A DNA stretch of 64,000 nucleotides from Hygrocybe punicea (lineage: Eukaryota; Basidiomycota; Agaricomycetes; Agaricales; Hygrophoraceae): the NCBI GenBank assembly GCA_963556145.1, contig OY744473.1:4588001-4652000 (forward strand). Direction: 5' to 3'. Below the pieces are notes generated by a model. That model had not been told where the DNA came from. It ran no database searches and worked only from the letters and a program-made list of their open reading frames with translations. The position numbers and the translations under genes are program-made. Positions 47,386 to 59,014 of the stretch are shown one piece after another (the first letter of the stretch is position 1; every line of letters starts with the position of its first letter).

Positions 47386-47541
47386 GCACCTTTTACAAGG
47401 TGCAAAAGGTGCAAAAAAAGGGCATGTAATTTTCCTGATGGATTAGCCATTAGCTTAGCTGGCATCAGCTAAGCTAAAATCAGCTAAGCTAATGGCTAGT
47501 AGCCAGCTATTAGCCTTAGCTGTGGCAACACTAGAGACCGC

Positions 47542-48085
47542 CATCGACTACCTCATAAACGCCATCATCACATTGCCAGCACTGTGCGCCATCGACTACA
47601 CACATGAATGGGAAGTGATTCTCGCCGTTGATTCCTCTGTCCTTGGAGTCGGCTTCATTCTCATGCAAATCTGCGCTGACGGAAAACGCTACCTGAATCG
47701 CTTTGGTTCAATATCGTGGAATGAACATGAAGCCTGATACTCCCAGTCCAAGCTCAAGCTCTACGGCCTCTTTAGGGCCCTCCGCACCTACCAGATCTTT
47801 ATTATCGGTGTCCGCAATCTCACCGTTGAAGTCGATGCCAAGTATATAAAAGGGATGCTCAACAACCCCGACATCCAACCCAATGCGACGATCAACTGAT
47901 GGATAGCTGGCGTCCTCTTGTTCAATTTCAGACTGGTTCATGTACCTGCTTCCACACACGGTGCACTCGATGGACTCTCCAGATGCCCCCACGCTGCAGA
48001 AGACCCCAAGGAGATTGACGACTCTGATGATTGGCTCGACCACTCTTATGGTTTCTTTATGGAAGTTGTTAACTACCGACGAGCT
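47542..48085 (+). pseudogene. Gypsy RNase H region
   Basis: Plus strand: IDYLINAIITLPAL, VILAVDSSVLGVGFIL, RFGSISWNEHEA, KLKLYGLFRALR, IIGVRNLTVEVDAKYIKG and HVPASTHGALDGLSR. TGA codons at 47736 and 47898 stand where Arg is usual (EAxYSQSK, INxWIAG). The element ends soon after, at a small palindromic MITE, without integrase. Confidence 0.88.
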
Positions 48086-48225
48086 CTTTACACTCTACCA
48101 CATGTTCCTACCTCATCCCTAGGGACTCCCTAGGTCATGATGGATGAAATGTAGTCCCTAGGGAGTCCCTACCATCCCTAGGGAGTCCCTAGGGAGTGGG
48201 TAGGAACACGTGGTAGAGTGAAAAG
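48086..48225. mobile_element. Tiny palindromic element with CCCTAGGG repeats
   Basis: Ends CTTTACACTCTACCAC and (inverted) CTTTTCACTCTACCAC, then TGTTCCTACC and repeated TCCCTAGGGA words. About 140 bp. A target duplication is not clear. Confidence 0.7.
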
Positions 48226-49990
48226 TACTGGTTGGGACCATCAATTAATTGTCCCAATTCATTCTGCCAGTACAAGCCTTTCGTCATCCAGCCAAACCAT
48301 ACCCCATACCTTCAAACTTGATGAGGTCATAATAGACCAGAAAGGATCCCATGGATCAGACCACCACCAATTGCTGGTATAAAACAAGGGAAATGGTCCC
48401 ATTGGTGGCCTGACGAGACAAAGGAGTACCTTCCATGCTTTCATTAGCATGGTAAAGCAGATCAGGACTCCATTGACAAGTGGTATGACAGGGAGAACAT
48501 GCGTATTCTATACATGAATGATGCTTTGGAACAACCCCATGGATTTATGTTGGACAGGAATAGATTTGGTCTTCCTGCTCCGCACCGTGAATATGATGAG
48601 CTGGTCAAAAACCAGCTTGTACTTTGAAAACCTTCTCATTGGGTTTATCCAAACATGAACCCAGCAGGAGGTGACATGTCATGCAAGGTGGATGCACCAA
48701 ACCCTGATGAATTACCAATATGAAATCTTCTGCATCACAAGCCATTGATTGACGTCAGGGCCTACGAGGATGCAATTTGGAGAAATGTTGCTTCTGACAT
48801 GGAGGATAGCACATACCAAGTGACAGCCCAAACAAATTGTGATATCCAGCCATCTCCCACAACCTTAAATGTTGTGTGAATCAGTCCTACAACCTTCAAC
48901 ATTGTACAAATCAGTCCTACCCCACAAGAAATGATGGGAAGTCAAGGGTGTTCCAACTTGATAGGCGAACCCACTGAGGGACCTGCTTCTGTTGATATTT
49001 CAAATCAAGAGACAGTAAGTTCATCAGCTCATTCTGGTGTCACAATATCTCCATGGTTAACTTGGACTGATACAACAAACTCCTTTCCAGAATAGTTTCA
49101 ATGATCTGTCACTTTGTCCAAACATGGGCCATACCTCACCTCGTGCAGGACTGTCTGGTGCTTTTCTTCACTCACTTCTCAATTATTCAAGTTCCATGCA
49201 ATTTTGATGGACAGTGAAGTCGCCAAATGTTCCATGCATGTTCAATATGCACTGCTGTTGGCCTACTTCCACCTAATTTATAGAAACAGCATTATGGAGT
49301 TTGAGAGGCACATTCGGAATGGCATGCACCTGTCCCACTATCTGCACAAGCTATCTGCCACTCTCAAAGAAGAAATATTCAAGATGACTCCACTGAACAA
49401 AATCATTACATCCTCATGGAGATCACAAGTTATTCATGAATGGGTGACAAGGAGCTATCACTGGTACAGATACAGTGATCTAGGCCAAGGGTTGTACAAT
49501 GCACACACCAAAAACTCAAACACAAGTCCTTACCATCATGACCAGGCTGCTTTTGGTTGCTATATTTGTTTTCTATGCATCATTACAGCTTACTGGAGCA
49601 GTTTCTTTCTTAGATTGGAATAAATACCTGCCTGTGGCACTCCAGGATGTTTCAGGGCCTGAAATCTTTGAACAGTTAACAAATGAACTCCCACTGCCAT
49701 TCAGTCAACTCTGTGATCATTTCAATGCTGCTTCATTGCCATTACACCTGGGTTATATTTAAAAATGTGTAAATTCTACATAGATATCCAAAGTATTTAT
49801 GTGATGGAAATGCCAATTTTGGTTAGAATGCTCTGCATGATTAGAAAGAATAAATTAGGGCCACACAATGTGACAGTATGCATCAACCCACTACCCTGTA
49901 TGTCCAATGTCATGGTACTCCCCCAAAGCTGTTCAACTAAGTGTAACTTCCATATATGTGGCCAGGGGTGAAAGCTTCCTGGGAGGCTTA
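48226..49990 (+). pseudogene. Decayed coding-like sequence, unknown
   Basis: Plus-strand stretches such as DKWYDRENMRILYMNDALEQPHG (around 48470-48540) and WVYPNMNPAGGDM (48640-48680) look like old coding sequence with stops between. A longer frame at 49114-49623 has ordinary composition (EFERHIRNGMHLSHYLHKLS). A hydrophobic block at 49540-49625 (LLLVAIFVFYASLQLTG) might be a membrane segment. I do not recognise a family. Confidence 0.3.
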
Positions 49991-50606
49991 ATTAGGCATA
50001 TGCAGGGGTTTTTCAACCCAAACTGGATGCAAGCCATAGCATTTCTACTCAAAATATCTTGAAGTTATCTTGAAATTAATCCATGTTACTTTAACACATC
50101 ATTGTAAGCAAAAGTTTAAAAACATTTTGAATAATTTCTGTTCATTTTAAAGGAAGTTATCATAAAAATATCTTGAGTGCTATCTTAAAAGAAATGCAAT
50201 TTCACAGTCTTTGAACATCTTTCTTTTCTTGTAATTTTTATCATACCTTTATCATACCTTTTGAAGCAATATACCAAAAATATGCACTATGTTTTCTGCA
50301 AATGACATGTTAAAATAATATGGATTAATTTCCAAACAATTTCATGATATTTTTATTAGAAATATTATGGCCTGCATCCAGTGCCACATGGGTTTGGCCC
50401 CTGGCACCATTGGGTATGGGTACAGGTTGCCAAATCAAGAACCACAAGAAACCTGTGACCCATGGTCAACCTGTGGGTAGCCATGACTGAACAGTGACTT
50501 CCTGTCACAACCATCCAACACAGCAACATGAGCAGAGCAGTTCACAATTGCGAACCGTTCTGCTCAAGGTAAGTCTCTTTTTTGATTTGAAAGTTGATAC
50601 TCTTAC
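49991..50606. other. AT-rich stretch, no gene seen
   Basis: Contains ATCTTGA/TATCTTG words and T-rich runs but no convincing coding or RNA feature. Confidence 0.4.
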
Positions 50607-53591
50607 TACCGTCATCTACTACCATTTGGGAACATACCGCCATTTGGGACAAATCTGATTTTTGAGCCAACCACAAGCCCTTTTGCCATGGAGTTTTTCT
50701 CGGTATGATTGTACATATGTTAGCTACCTCAGATAATTGTATTGAGGAAATCCAGTGAAAGGTTGTCTTTTGAGACAACAATCCTTTCAGGGCGAGGCTA
50801 AATGTGAAATGTTATAACTCAATTATCTCAAAGAGAACAAAGGCTTATCTTATTAGAGGATTGGCCAGTTCAAATGATTTGTTTCATGCTCACACCTGAA
50901 TGATTTGCTTGGGGTTTATGATCCAGAACAGAGTGACAATCATTATTTTAAAGGATTTGGACGAAGTGAATACATTATCTTATCAGGTGCATCTGTCACA
51001 TCACACCTTCCTAATCTAGCCTCACATTCCTTGCCTCAAAATTTTCATCGTAGCTGGTTTCATTTGTCGACACACACAAAATGCCTGGACGTGCAAAATC
51101 CCAAAGGAGAAAGAAAAAAGAGTACAGTAACCTAAAGGAACAATGGATGCAACGTGCTATTCAAATCCACAGGGAGGCCCTTGCCTCAAGTAACCCCCGC
51201 AGCCTCAAGCAAATATGCAAACAAGCAGAGGATGAATGCTCTCAAGAGACCAAAAAGGTAGTCAAGCTCTCGAAATCAACACTAGGAAGAAGAATCCATG
51301 GGGGCCGGAGTCACCATGATGCTCACGAGGAGCAGAAATGGCTGTCGACAGAGGAAATTAATGCTGTGGTGGACTATGCAATTGCATGTGCTGATCGTGG
51401 CTTTCCTCTTAGTCATAAACGGATCAAGGAGCATGTCGATGAAATAGCCCATGCACGTTGGGGTGATAAGTTTCCAGAAGAGGGAGTAGGAAAACAATGG
51501 ACTCACCGTTTCATCTCAGACAACTCTGACAAACTCCGTGCATATTGGTCCCATCCTTTGGACAAAGCTCGAGCACGAGCTGTCAATCCTGTAACAACAG
51601 AGGGTTTTTTCAAGTTGCTAGAAACGGTTGTGGAGGGAGAAGGTGGTGAGGATCGGATTGCTGATGAATGCAAATATGGTGCCGACGAGTCTGGTTTCCA
51701 GAAGGGTATTGGCCAGAAGGAAAGAGTTTTTGGAGCTGCTGGAAAGAAAACTCAACATCAGCAGCGAAGCGGAGATAGAGAGAACATTACCGTTACTGTC
51801 ACCATTTGCGGGGATGGAACAGCACTTCCTCCTGCTGTGATATTCAAGGGTGAGGGATTTCAGGCAAGCTGGAAGCAGGGAAATCCCGCAAATGCATCGT
51901 GAGTGTTGTCTTGTGTCTTGGGTATCAAGAGCACTTACCAGTAACAAAGTTTGGGCTATTCCAAGAAAGGATACACAGATGGCGAGCTCGGGCGAGCATG
52001 GATCGAGAGTTTTGATAAAGCAACACGTGAGAAGGCAGGAAACCGACGTCGCCTCCTACTTGTAGATGGACACAATTCACATTATACCCGTGCCTTTCTG
52101 GAATATGCACGGACCCACCGAATTGAGGTGATAGGCTACCCATCACACAGCACCCATGTTTACCAAGGCCTTGATGTCGTTGTATTTGCTGCCATGAAAC
52201 GTAACTGGAGCGAGGTTCGCGACCGCTGGGAAAGAAACGGTACAACTGTGGACAAGACCAATTTTCTGGCAGTGTATGCGGAGGCACATGTCAAAACACT
52301 CACGGCAACAACCATCAAGTCTGCATTCCGTAGAACAGGTATTATTCCCTTCAATCCAGATGTTATCACGGAGCAGATGATGGCGCCAAGTCTTGAAACA
52401 TCGACCCATAGTACACTGCCAGTTCAGCAGTTGAGCCCTATTAGGGCAATGTCGGGCATGATCCGGGATTACATGGACTATCAACAATTACAAGCATCAG
52501 CGTTCACAGCGACAGAAGATTCAGATCAACGTACCTCACCAGGACCTTCAAACACACCATTCTTTGTACGCACAGCTGTGGATCAACTGGCATCGACATC
52601 AGCTTCATTTCTGACCTCGGAATCACCTCTTAAATCCACATCAACGCTGCCCGCATTCAAGCCATCGACAGTCTCACCAATCCGAACATCACACTATTCT
52701 CATCTTCTGGAAATGGCACCATTGACAAGCCGAGAGGAAGACTTACAAAATGCATTGCGAGATTCCGAGGGCAGGGCATCAGCAAGGAAAGAGTCATTGC
52801 TAGGGATGCAGGCAGGGGTTGTGTTAGCTGGGATGTATGTTGATCGAGTGCAGGGACAGTTGCAGGCAGCGGAGGAGAAGAAGAAAAAGAAAGGAAAGAA
52901 GCGGATGATGGGTGATGGAAAAGCAAAATGGTTCTCAGGCGATGAATTTTTCAACCTGTGTCTCGCAGACGCACAAGAAAGAGAGGATGAAGTTGTGGCA
53001 AAAGAGAAAAGACAGGTGCAAAGGGAGAGTCGAGCAGTGGAGTTGGCAGAATGGAACAAAAAGAACAATGAGATCAGGGAGAGAAACGGGGCAAAGAAGG
53101 TGAAGTTTGCCGATGACATAAAACAGTGGGAAGACGAGAAGGAAGCTGCCAAATGGGAGAAAAGGCGTGTTCAGTGGAAAAAACCAAAGTGGAAGGACTA
53201 CGAACCTGAGGTACTCCTGAAAAGACCAAAGCGTGTTGAGGAAGGCGATGGCGGCGACGATGGCGATGGTTACAATGACGGAGAAGACTCAGACTCAGAC
53301 TCAGACAATGAGGCAATGGATTGTGATTAGATTTCCAGCACATCGAGCCGGTGGTTACCGGCGTGATTGGTGTCACGTCCCAAATGCTAGTAGTTGGCAT
53401 GATAAGAGCCTGTGCAACTAATCCTCTTCACTATTGTTCTCCTTCAGCACAATTATCCTATAATTTTGCTAGACGCTTAGAATATGTAGCACACATAAAC
53501 TTTATCTCCCAACTTTTGGTTGGAAAGTTTCTGTATTTTATTCCGAGGCCAGATAACATTTGGTCATCCCAAATGGTGGTAGATGATGGTA
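50607..53591 (+). mobile_element. Tc1/mariner-superfamily pogo-type transposon
   Basis: The left TACCGTCATCTACTACC is matched by the inverse of the right end, TACCATCATCTACCACC, both followed by ATTTGGGA. The enclosed transposase is full length and its intron and catalytic residues are intact. The TA duplication expected for pogo is plausible (TTAC... on the left, TAAC on the right), but the exact end is uncertain by a few bases. Confidence 0.82.
51081..53330 (+). CDS. Pogo/Tigger-like transposase (CENP-B HTH plus DDE_1), apparently intact
   Basis: Start MPGRAKSQRRKKKEYSN. An N-terminal HTH (LKQICKQAEDE...STLGRRI) is followed by a CENP-B-like HTH (WLSTEEINAVVDYAI...GKQWTHRFI). The catalytic part has YGADESGFQKG (first Asp), then after one intron LLLVDGHNSHYTRAF (second) and YQGLDVVVFAAMKRNW (third), the DDD pattern of pogo enzymes. 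A 51-bp intron, 51899-51949 (GTGAGT...AAAG), keeps the frame, joining NPANAS to LGYSKKGYTDGELG. A 43-bp alternative ending CAG at 51941 would break it. The C-terminal third is Lys/Glu-rich with coiled-coil character and ends in an Asp-rich tail (DSDSDSDNEAMDCD). It excises and reinserts DNA at TA in the nucleus. No stop or frameshift was found, so it may still be active. Confidence 0.88.
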
Positions 53592-53757
53592 ACTAAAACT
53601 GTTTTAGTGGAATATTCCTGTGCTAGGCTATGGCACCGCCATCCAACACCATCCCACACCAACACCACCACCAACCAACCTCGATTGGCAATGGCAATGG
53701 CAGCACCAACACCAACACCAACAGCATCCAATGCAAACACAATCCAAACCATCAGGA

Positions 53758-53842
53758 CAGAAGAGGAACCATGAGTGATAAGGTAGACAAGTCAACTTCT
53801 GAAAAATGTGGTCACTGAGAAGAGAGCTATGGTAGCAGGAAC
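53758..53842 (-). pseudogene. eEF3-like pseudogene, part 2 (left of the foldback element)
   Basis: Minus strand: VPATIALFSVTTF, then with a one-base shift SEVDLSTLSLMVPLLS. It follows directly on part 1 once the foldback element and one GCAGGAAC copy are removed. Further along the gene is replaced by a CCA/CAC-rich stretch (53625-53750), so it is truncated. Confidence 0.65.
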
Positions 53843-54261
53843 CACTTCAGTCAACCACCTAGCCCCAACTAACTAGATGTAACACAACTCTGTCGGTGTT
53901 CCATCTAAGTGCTCATATAACCATGGTACTCCCAAGGACAATTTATTGCCCCAGGGACATTCTCACTGTAGGCAGGCGTAGGGATATATTCTTATCCCTA
54001 GGGACAATTTCCAAAGAAGACCAAGGACTGAATAGTTATCCCAAGGGATGATTTTGACAAAGGATCATGGCCTGAAATATTGTCCCATGGGACATATTAC
54101 AATACCATCAGGGAGAATATATATTTTCCTGGGATATATTGTCAACCAGGTGTTGCCTCAGCTCAAGCTGATGTTTTTTGAAAAATAGCTATAACATTGT
54201 AAATAAAATAGGTAAAATTATGGAAATATTTGTGTGCATAGATTAAAAGGCCTAGGGACTG

Positions 54262-54465
54262 TAATTTCATCCCTTGGGATATTTATTTCGTCCCTTGGGA
54301 TATTTATTTCATCCCTTGGGATATTTATTCCTTCCCTTGGGATATTTATTTCTTCCCTTGGGATATTTATTTCTTCCCTTGGGATATTTATTTCTTCCCT
54401 TGGGATATTTATTTCGTCCCTTGGGATATTTATTTCATCCCTTGGGATATTTATTTTACCTGAGA
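54262..54465 (+). repeat. 21-bp tandem array (CCCTTGGGATATTTATTT units)
   Basis: About nine direct units with small changes before CCC (TTCG, TTCA, TTCC, TTCT). It encodes repeating I-F-I-S/P-S-L-G or D-E-I-N-I-P-R in open frames that are by-products. Mirror array at 59020-59320 in the other arm. Confidence 0.93.
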
Positions 54466-55284
54466 AAAGCCCACGGGACATATAGAATATCCCATGGGAC
54501 ACTTATCTTGTCTTAGAAAACCGCCCATGGGACATAGAACATCCCTTGGGATACTTTCACTCTTATAGAAACAGCCCATGGGACATGAAAAATATTGCTT
54601 GGGATATTTACATTAACCAAGACAAAGCCCATAGGACATATAAAATATCCCATGGGATATTTACTTTACCCACAAAAAAGCCCATGGGACATATAAAATA
54701 TCCCTTGGGATACCTTTGCTATCGAAGAAACAGCCCATGGGACATATAAAATATCCCTTGGGATATTTACTTTACTCAAAAAAGCTCCAATCTACAGGCT
54801 GGTGGGACTGCCTGCTTGCTCAGCATCTGCCAAGTTACACAATAATAATCATAGCAATGCCACATGTTACATAATTTTAATTTACCAACCACTCAAAATA
54901 GACATAGCAAATTAAATAATTATTTTCACTAAATACATGGTATTCTAATTTATAAGGGGAGAGCCAGGGAGGTGGAGGAGAGGAGAGGAGAGGGGGAATG
55001 GCAGGAGGAATGGCAGGGGGTGGGCAGGGGGAGAAGGGGCAGGAGGTGGATGGGAGGTGGGGATGGTGGATGGACAGCATAGGCAGGGGGAGAAGGGGTA
55101 GGAGACAGCCAGGGGGAGAATGGAAAGGAGGAGGGAGGAGGGGGAGGGGAAAGGAGGGGAAAGGGAAGGACCAACAATACATACCGGTGTTCCCCTGGTG
55201 TCCACGCCCCTCCGCATCCTCGCCCTTGTCCCCATCCCCATCCTCGTCCTCGTCCTCGTCGTCCCCGTCATCCTTGTCGTCCTG

Positions 55285-55595
55285 GTCCCCGTCGTTGTCG
55301 TTGTCCTGGTCCCCGTCGTTGTCATTGTCCTGGTCCCCGTCGTTGTCGTTGTCCTGGTCCCCGTCGTTGTCGTTGTCCTGGTCCCCGTCGTTGTCGTTGT
55401 CCTGGTCCCCGTCGTTGTCGTTGTCCTGGTCCCCGTCGTTGTCGTTGTCCTGGTCCCCGTCGTTGTCGTTGTCCTGGTCCCCGTCGTTGTCGTTGTCCTG
55501 GTCCCCGTCGTTGTCGTTGTCCTGGTCCCCGTCGTTGTCGTTGTCCTGGTCCCCGTCGTTGTCGTCGTCCTGGTCCCCGTCGTTGTCGTCGTCCC
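55285..55595 (+). repeat. 24-bp tandem satellite (GTCCCCGTCGTTGTCGTTG units)
   Basis: About a dozen near-identical units, the last ones with GTCGTC changes. The corresponding part of the right arm (about 58000-58100) has only a few diverged units, so the array expanded in one arm only. The reading frames of 299-302 codons over it are satellite translations. Confidence 0.92.
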
Positions 55596-58500
55596 GGTCC
55601 CCGTCGTCCTCGTCGTCGTCCTCGTCCCCGTACCCATCCGCCTTGTCCTTGTCCTCGTCGTCCCCATCCCCGTCGTCCTTGTCCTCGTCCTCGTAGTCCC
55701 CGTCCCCGTCCCCGTCCTCGTCGTTACCACATGGCCCTGTTCCCGTTCGCGTTGTCGTTGCCGTCCCGTTTGCCATCCTGTCCTCGCCATTTCAGTCCTC
55801 GTCGTCCCTGCTGCCGTTGTCCTCGTTGTCCCGGTCTCCGTTGTCCTCGTCATCGTCCCGGTCGTCCTCGTTTCCGTCGTCCGTTGCTCCCGTCCCCGTT
55901 CTCGCGCTGGCTGTCCTCGTCGTCATCGTCCCCGTCGTCATCGTCGTCGTCGTCATCCTTGTTGTCCCGGGTTCCGCGGTCCTCGTCGTCCCGTTCCCCC
56001 GTCCCGATCGTCTTCGTTTCCTCGTCCGTGTCGTGGTTCCCGTTGTCATTGCCGTCGTCTTCCCCTTTCGCGCCGTGGTCGCGTTCATTCGTTTACCCCT
56101 CGTCCTCATTCTCGTCATCCCCGTTCTTGCTGTCGTGGTCGGCCTGGGTTGTCCCCGTTCTGGGCTGTGTCCTCCCTCCTTGTCGCCCGCATCCGCGTCT
56201 GCTTGTTTTGTTCGCGTTCGTTTGGCACGAGGGTGCGTGAAAAAAAGCCTAAAAGTATTTAAGTAGTTAGTAGAATAAATGAAAAGCATAAATGGACCAC
56301 TTACCTGGGGTGCTCTGGCATCCGCACCGTTGTCACGTTGTTGTTGAAAGCGACAAGTCTTGTTGAACTCGTGCACGAGACTTTCAACCGGAATTTGCCG
56401 ATGTCCCAAACGGGGTCGAGTTGCCATATAGGGAAGGGTGGCTGGATTTTCTTATTATTATTACATGTACTACAGCACCTCAATTGCCAGGGCAAGACCC
56501 TGAAGAGATATAGGTATGCTATACCTACCCCACAGGGAGTTTTTGTATTTTATTTCATTTTATATGGGGAGATATTCACAATGCATTCTATGCCTCTGCC
56601 AAAAATGGACCCTTAAACACCTAACTTTGTGACTACAGGTCTGAAAAATCTAAATTTAATTCTATGGGTACTAGGGAAGGTGTACATTGTGTTCCAGACA
56701 AGTGCCTGGTAGTTGGTGGTGCGGGGAATGTGTTGTAGCCAAAATATTATGAACTTGTCACTCACATTCGAATCATGATTATGCGGACTTTTGATTGTCT
56801 AGCCACAATGCAAAGATCCAAATCCATTTTGGCTACAACACATTCTCCGCACCAACAACTACCAGGCACTTGTCTGGAACACAATGTACACCTTCCTTAG
56901 TACCCGTAGAATTAAATTTAGATTTTTCAGACCTGTAGTCGCAAAGTTAGGTGTTTAAGGGTCCATTTTTGGCAGAGGCATAGAATGCATTGTGAATATC
57001 TCCCCATATAAAATGAAATAAAATACAAAAACTCCCTGTGGGGTAGGTATAGCATACCTATATCTCTTCAGGGTCTTGCCCTGGCCATTTAGGTGCTGTA
57101 GTACATGTAATAATAATAAGAAAATCCAGCCACCCTTCCCTATATGGCAACTCAACCCCGTTTGGGATATCGGCAAATCCCGGTTGAAATTCTCGTGCGC
57201 GAGTTCAACAAGACTTCGTTTTCAACAACGACGTGACAACGGGTGCGGATGCCAGAGCACCCCAGGTAATTATTCTTTATCTTTTTTCTTCATTCTACTG
57301 ACTACTTAAACACACTTGTAGGTTTTTTTCCCTCATCCTCGTGCCAAACAAACGCGAACGCTGCAACAGCAACAAGCAGACGCGCATGCGGGCGACAAGG
57401 AGACGGTACGCAGCCGAGAACAGGGACAACCCAGGCCCACTACGACAGCAAGAACGAGGACGACGGGAATGAGGACGACGGGGTAAACGAACGAACGTGA
57501 CCACGGCGTGAAAGGGGAAGACGACGGCAAGGGGAACGGGAACCACGACACGGACAAGGAAATGAAGACGAGGACAGTGGGTGGACGGGAACCACGGACG
57601 ATGGAAACGAGAACGACCGGGACGGGGAACGGGACGACGGCAGCAGGGACGATGAGGACGGAAACGGGGACGAGGACGAGGATGACGACGAGGACAGCGA
57701 ACACGGGAACGGGGACGGGGGCAACGGACGATGGAAACGAGGACGACCGGGACGGGGGAACGGGACGACGAGGACCACGGAGCCCGGGACAACAAGGATG
57801 ACGGCAACAGGGACGACGAGGACGGGACAGCAAACGGGACGGGACGGCAAACGGGACGGCAACGACAACGCGAACGGGAACAGGGCCACGCGGTAACGAC
57901 GAGGACGAGGACGGGGACGGGGACTACGAGGACAAGGACAAGGACGACGGGGACGGGGACGACGAGGACGAGGACAAGGCGGATGGGTACGGGGATGAGG
58001 ACGAGGACGAGGACGACGGGGACTGGGACGACGAGGACGATGGGGACCAGGACGACGAGGACGACGGGGACCGGGACGACAAGGATGACGGGGACGACGA
58101 GGACGAGGACGAGGACAAGGGCGAGGGGCGTGGACACCAGGGGAACACCGGTATGTATTGTTGGTCATTCCCTTTCCCTCCTTTCCCCTCCCCCTCCTCC
58201 CTCCTCCTTTCCATTCTCCCCCTGGCTGTCTCCTACCCCTTCTCCCCCTGCCTATATGCTGTCCATCCACCATCCCCACCTCCCATCCACCTCCTGCCCC
58301 TTCTCCCCCTGCTCACCCCCATTCCCTGCCATTCCCCTCTCCTCCACCTCCCTGTCTCTTCCCTGATAAATTAGAATAACATGTAGTTAGGTAAAATAAT
58401 TATTTAATTTGTTATATCCATTTTGAGTGGTTGGTAAATTAAAATTATGTAACATGTGGCATTGCTATGATTATTATTGTGTGACTTGGCAGATGCTGAG

Positions 58501-59014
58501 CAAGCAGGCAGTCCCACCAGCCTGTAGATTGGAGCTTTTTTGAGTAAAGTAAATATCCCAAGGGATATTTTATATGTCCCATGGGCTGTTTCTTTGATAG
58601 CAAAGGTATCCCAAGGGATATTTTATATGTCCCATGGGCTTTTTTGTGGGTGAAGTAAATATCCCATGGGATATTTTATGTGTCCCATGGGCTGTTTCTG
58701 CGATAACAAAGGTATCCCAAGGGATATTTTATATGTCCCATGGGCTTTTTTGTGGGTAAAGTAAATATCCCATGGGATATTTTATGTGTCCCATGGGCTT
58801 TTTCTTGGTTAACGTAAATATCCCAAGCAATATTTTTCATGTCCCATGGGCTGTTTCTGTAATAGTGAAAGTATCCCAAGGGATGTTCTATGTCCCATGG
58901 GCTGTTTTCTAAGACAAGATAAGTATCCCATGGGATATTCTACATGTCCCATGGGCTGTTTTCTAGACAAGATAAGTATCCCATGGGATATTCTATATGT
59001 CCCATGGGCTTTTC

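Larger units (their letters stand above)
45040..47440. mobile_element. Unclassified TIR element, CATCAGGAAAATTACA ends, AAAGGTGC-rich
   Basis: Left CATCAGGAAAATTACAAGCC and right (inverted) CATCAGGAAAATTACATGCC continue into CCTTTTTTTGCACCTT on both sides. Comparison with the uninterrupted copy a shows only GA duplicated (45038-45039 and 47441-47442). The interior has T-rich sequence with CCTTTT/GACCTTTT words, three 54-bp nested palindromes, a TAAAATAAAA run near 46615 and an internal hairpin (47095-47385). No transposase is seen. Confidence 0.75.
44759..47533. mobile_element. hAT-type MITE, TTAGCTAAGC family (copy b), interrupted by another element
   Basis: The parts 44759-45039 and 47441-47533 together are the reverse complement of copy a, with few differences. 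It is flanked by AGCAGGTG on the left and GAGACCGC on the right. It is split by the 2.4-kb element at 45040-47440. Confidence 0.9.
27241..48085 (+). mobile_element. Gypsy-type LTR retroelement, 3' truncated, heavily nested
   Basis: Components in order are LTR, leader, gag (from about 35133), zinc knuckle (near 41300), protease (near 42400), RT (inverted, 43683-44758) and RNase H (47542-48085). Integrase and 3' LTR are absent. It is cut by the hAT element 28216-34996, the hAT-type element 35976-41042, the solo LTR 41798-41934 and two MITEs (43311-43682, 44759-47533). Each of these contains or borders further insertions. At most junctions the frame reopens once the insert and one target duplication are removed. 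Confidence 0.85.

Noticed and set aside
47057..47446. Lys/Gly-rich frames on both strands with the same peptide
   Set aside because: Arises from the hairpin at 47095-47385.
51899..51941. 43-bp intron ending CAG in the pogo transposase
   Set aside because: Would shift the frame; using the acceptor at 51949 gives a 51-bp intron that joins both halves in frame.
54234..54516. Regular 21-bp array resembling a CRISPR at first sight
   Set aside because: Units are contiguous with no spacers, differ by point changes, and are mirrored in the other foldback arm; the genome is eukaryotic.
54877..55853. Long frames of about 300 codons made of DNDNDGDQ- or TGTRTTTT-type repeats
   Set aside because: They are translations of the 24-bp satellite in the left foldback arm, open in several frames on both strands; unit length divisible by three explains it.
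55120..58366. Val/Pro/Arg- and Asp/Glu-rich frames in both foldback arms (up to 380 codons)
   Set aside because: Low-complexity and mirrored between arms; no family signature or start context.
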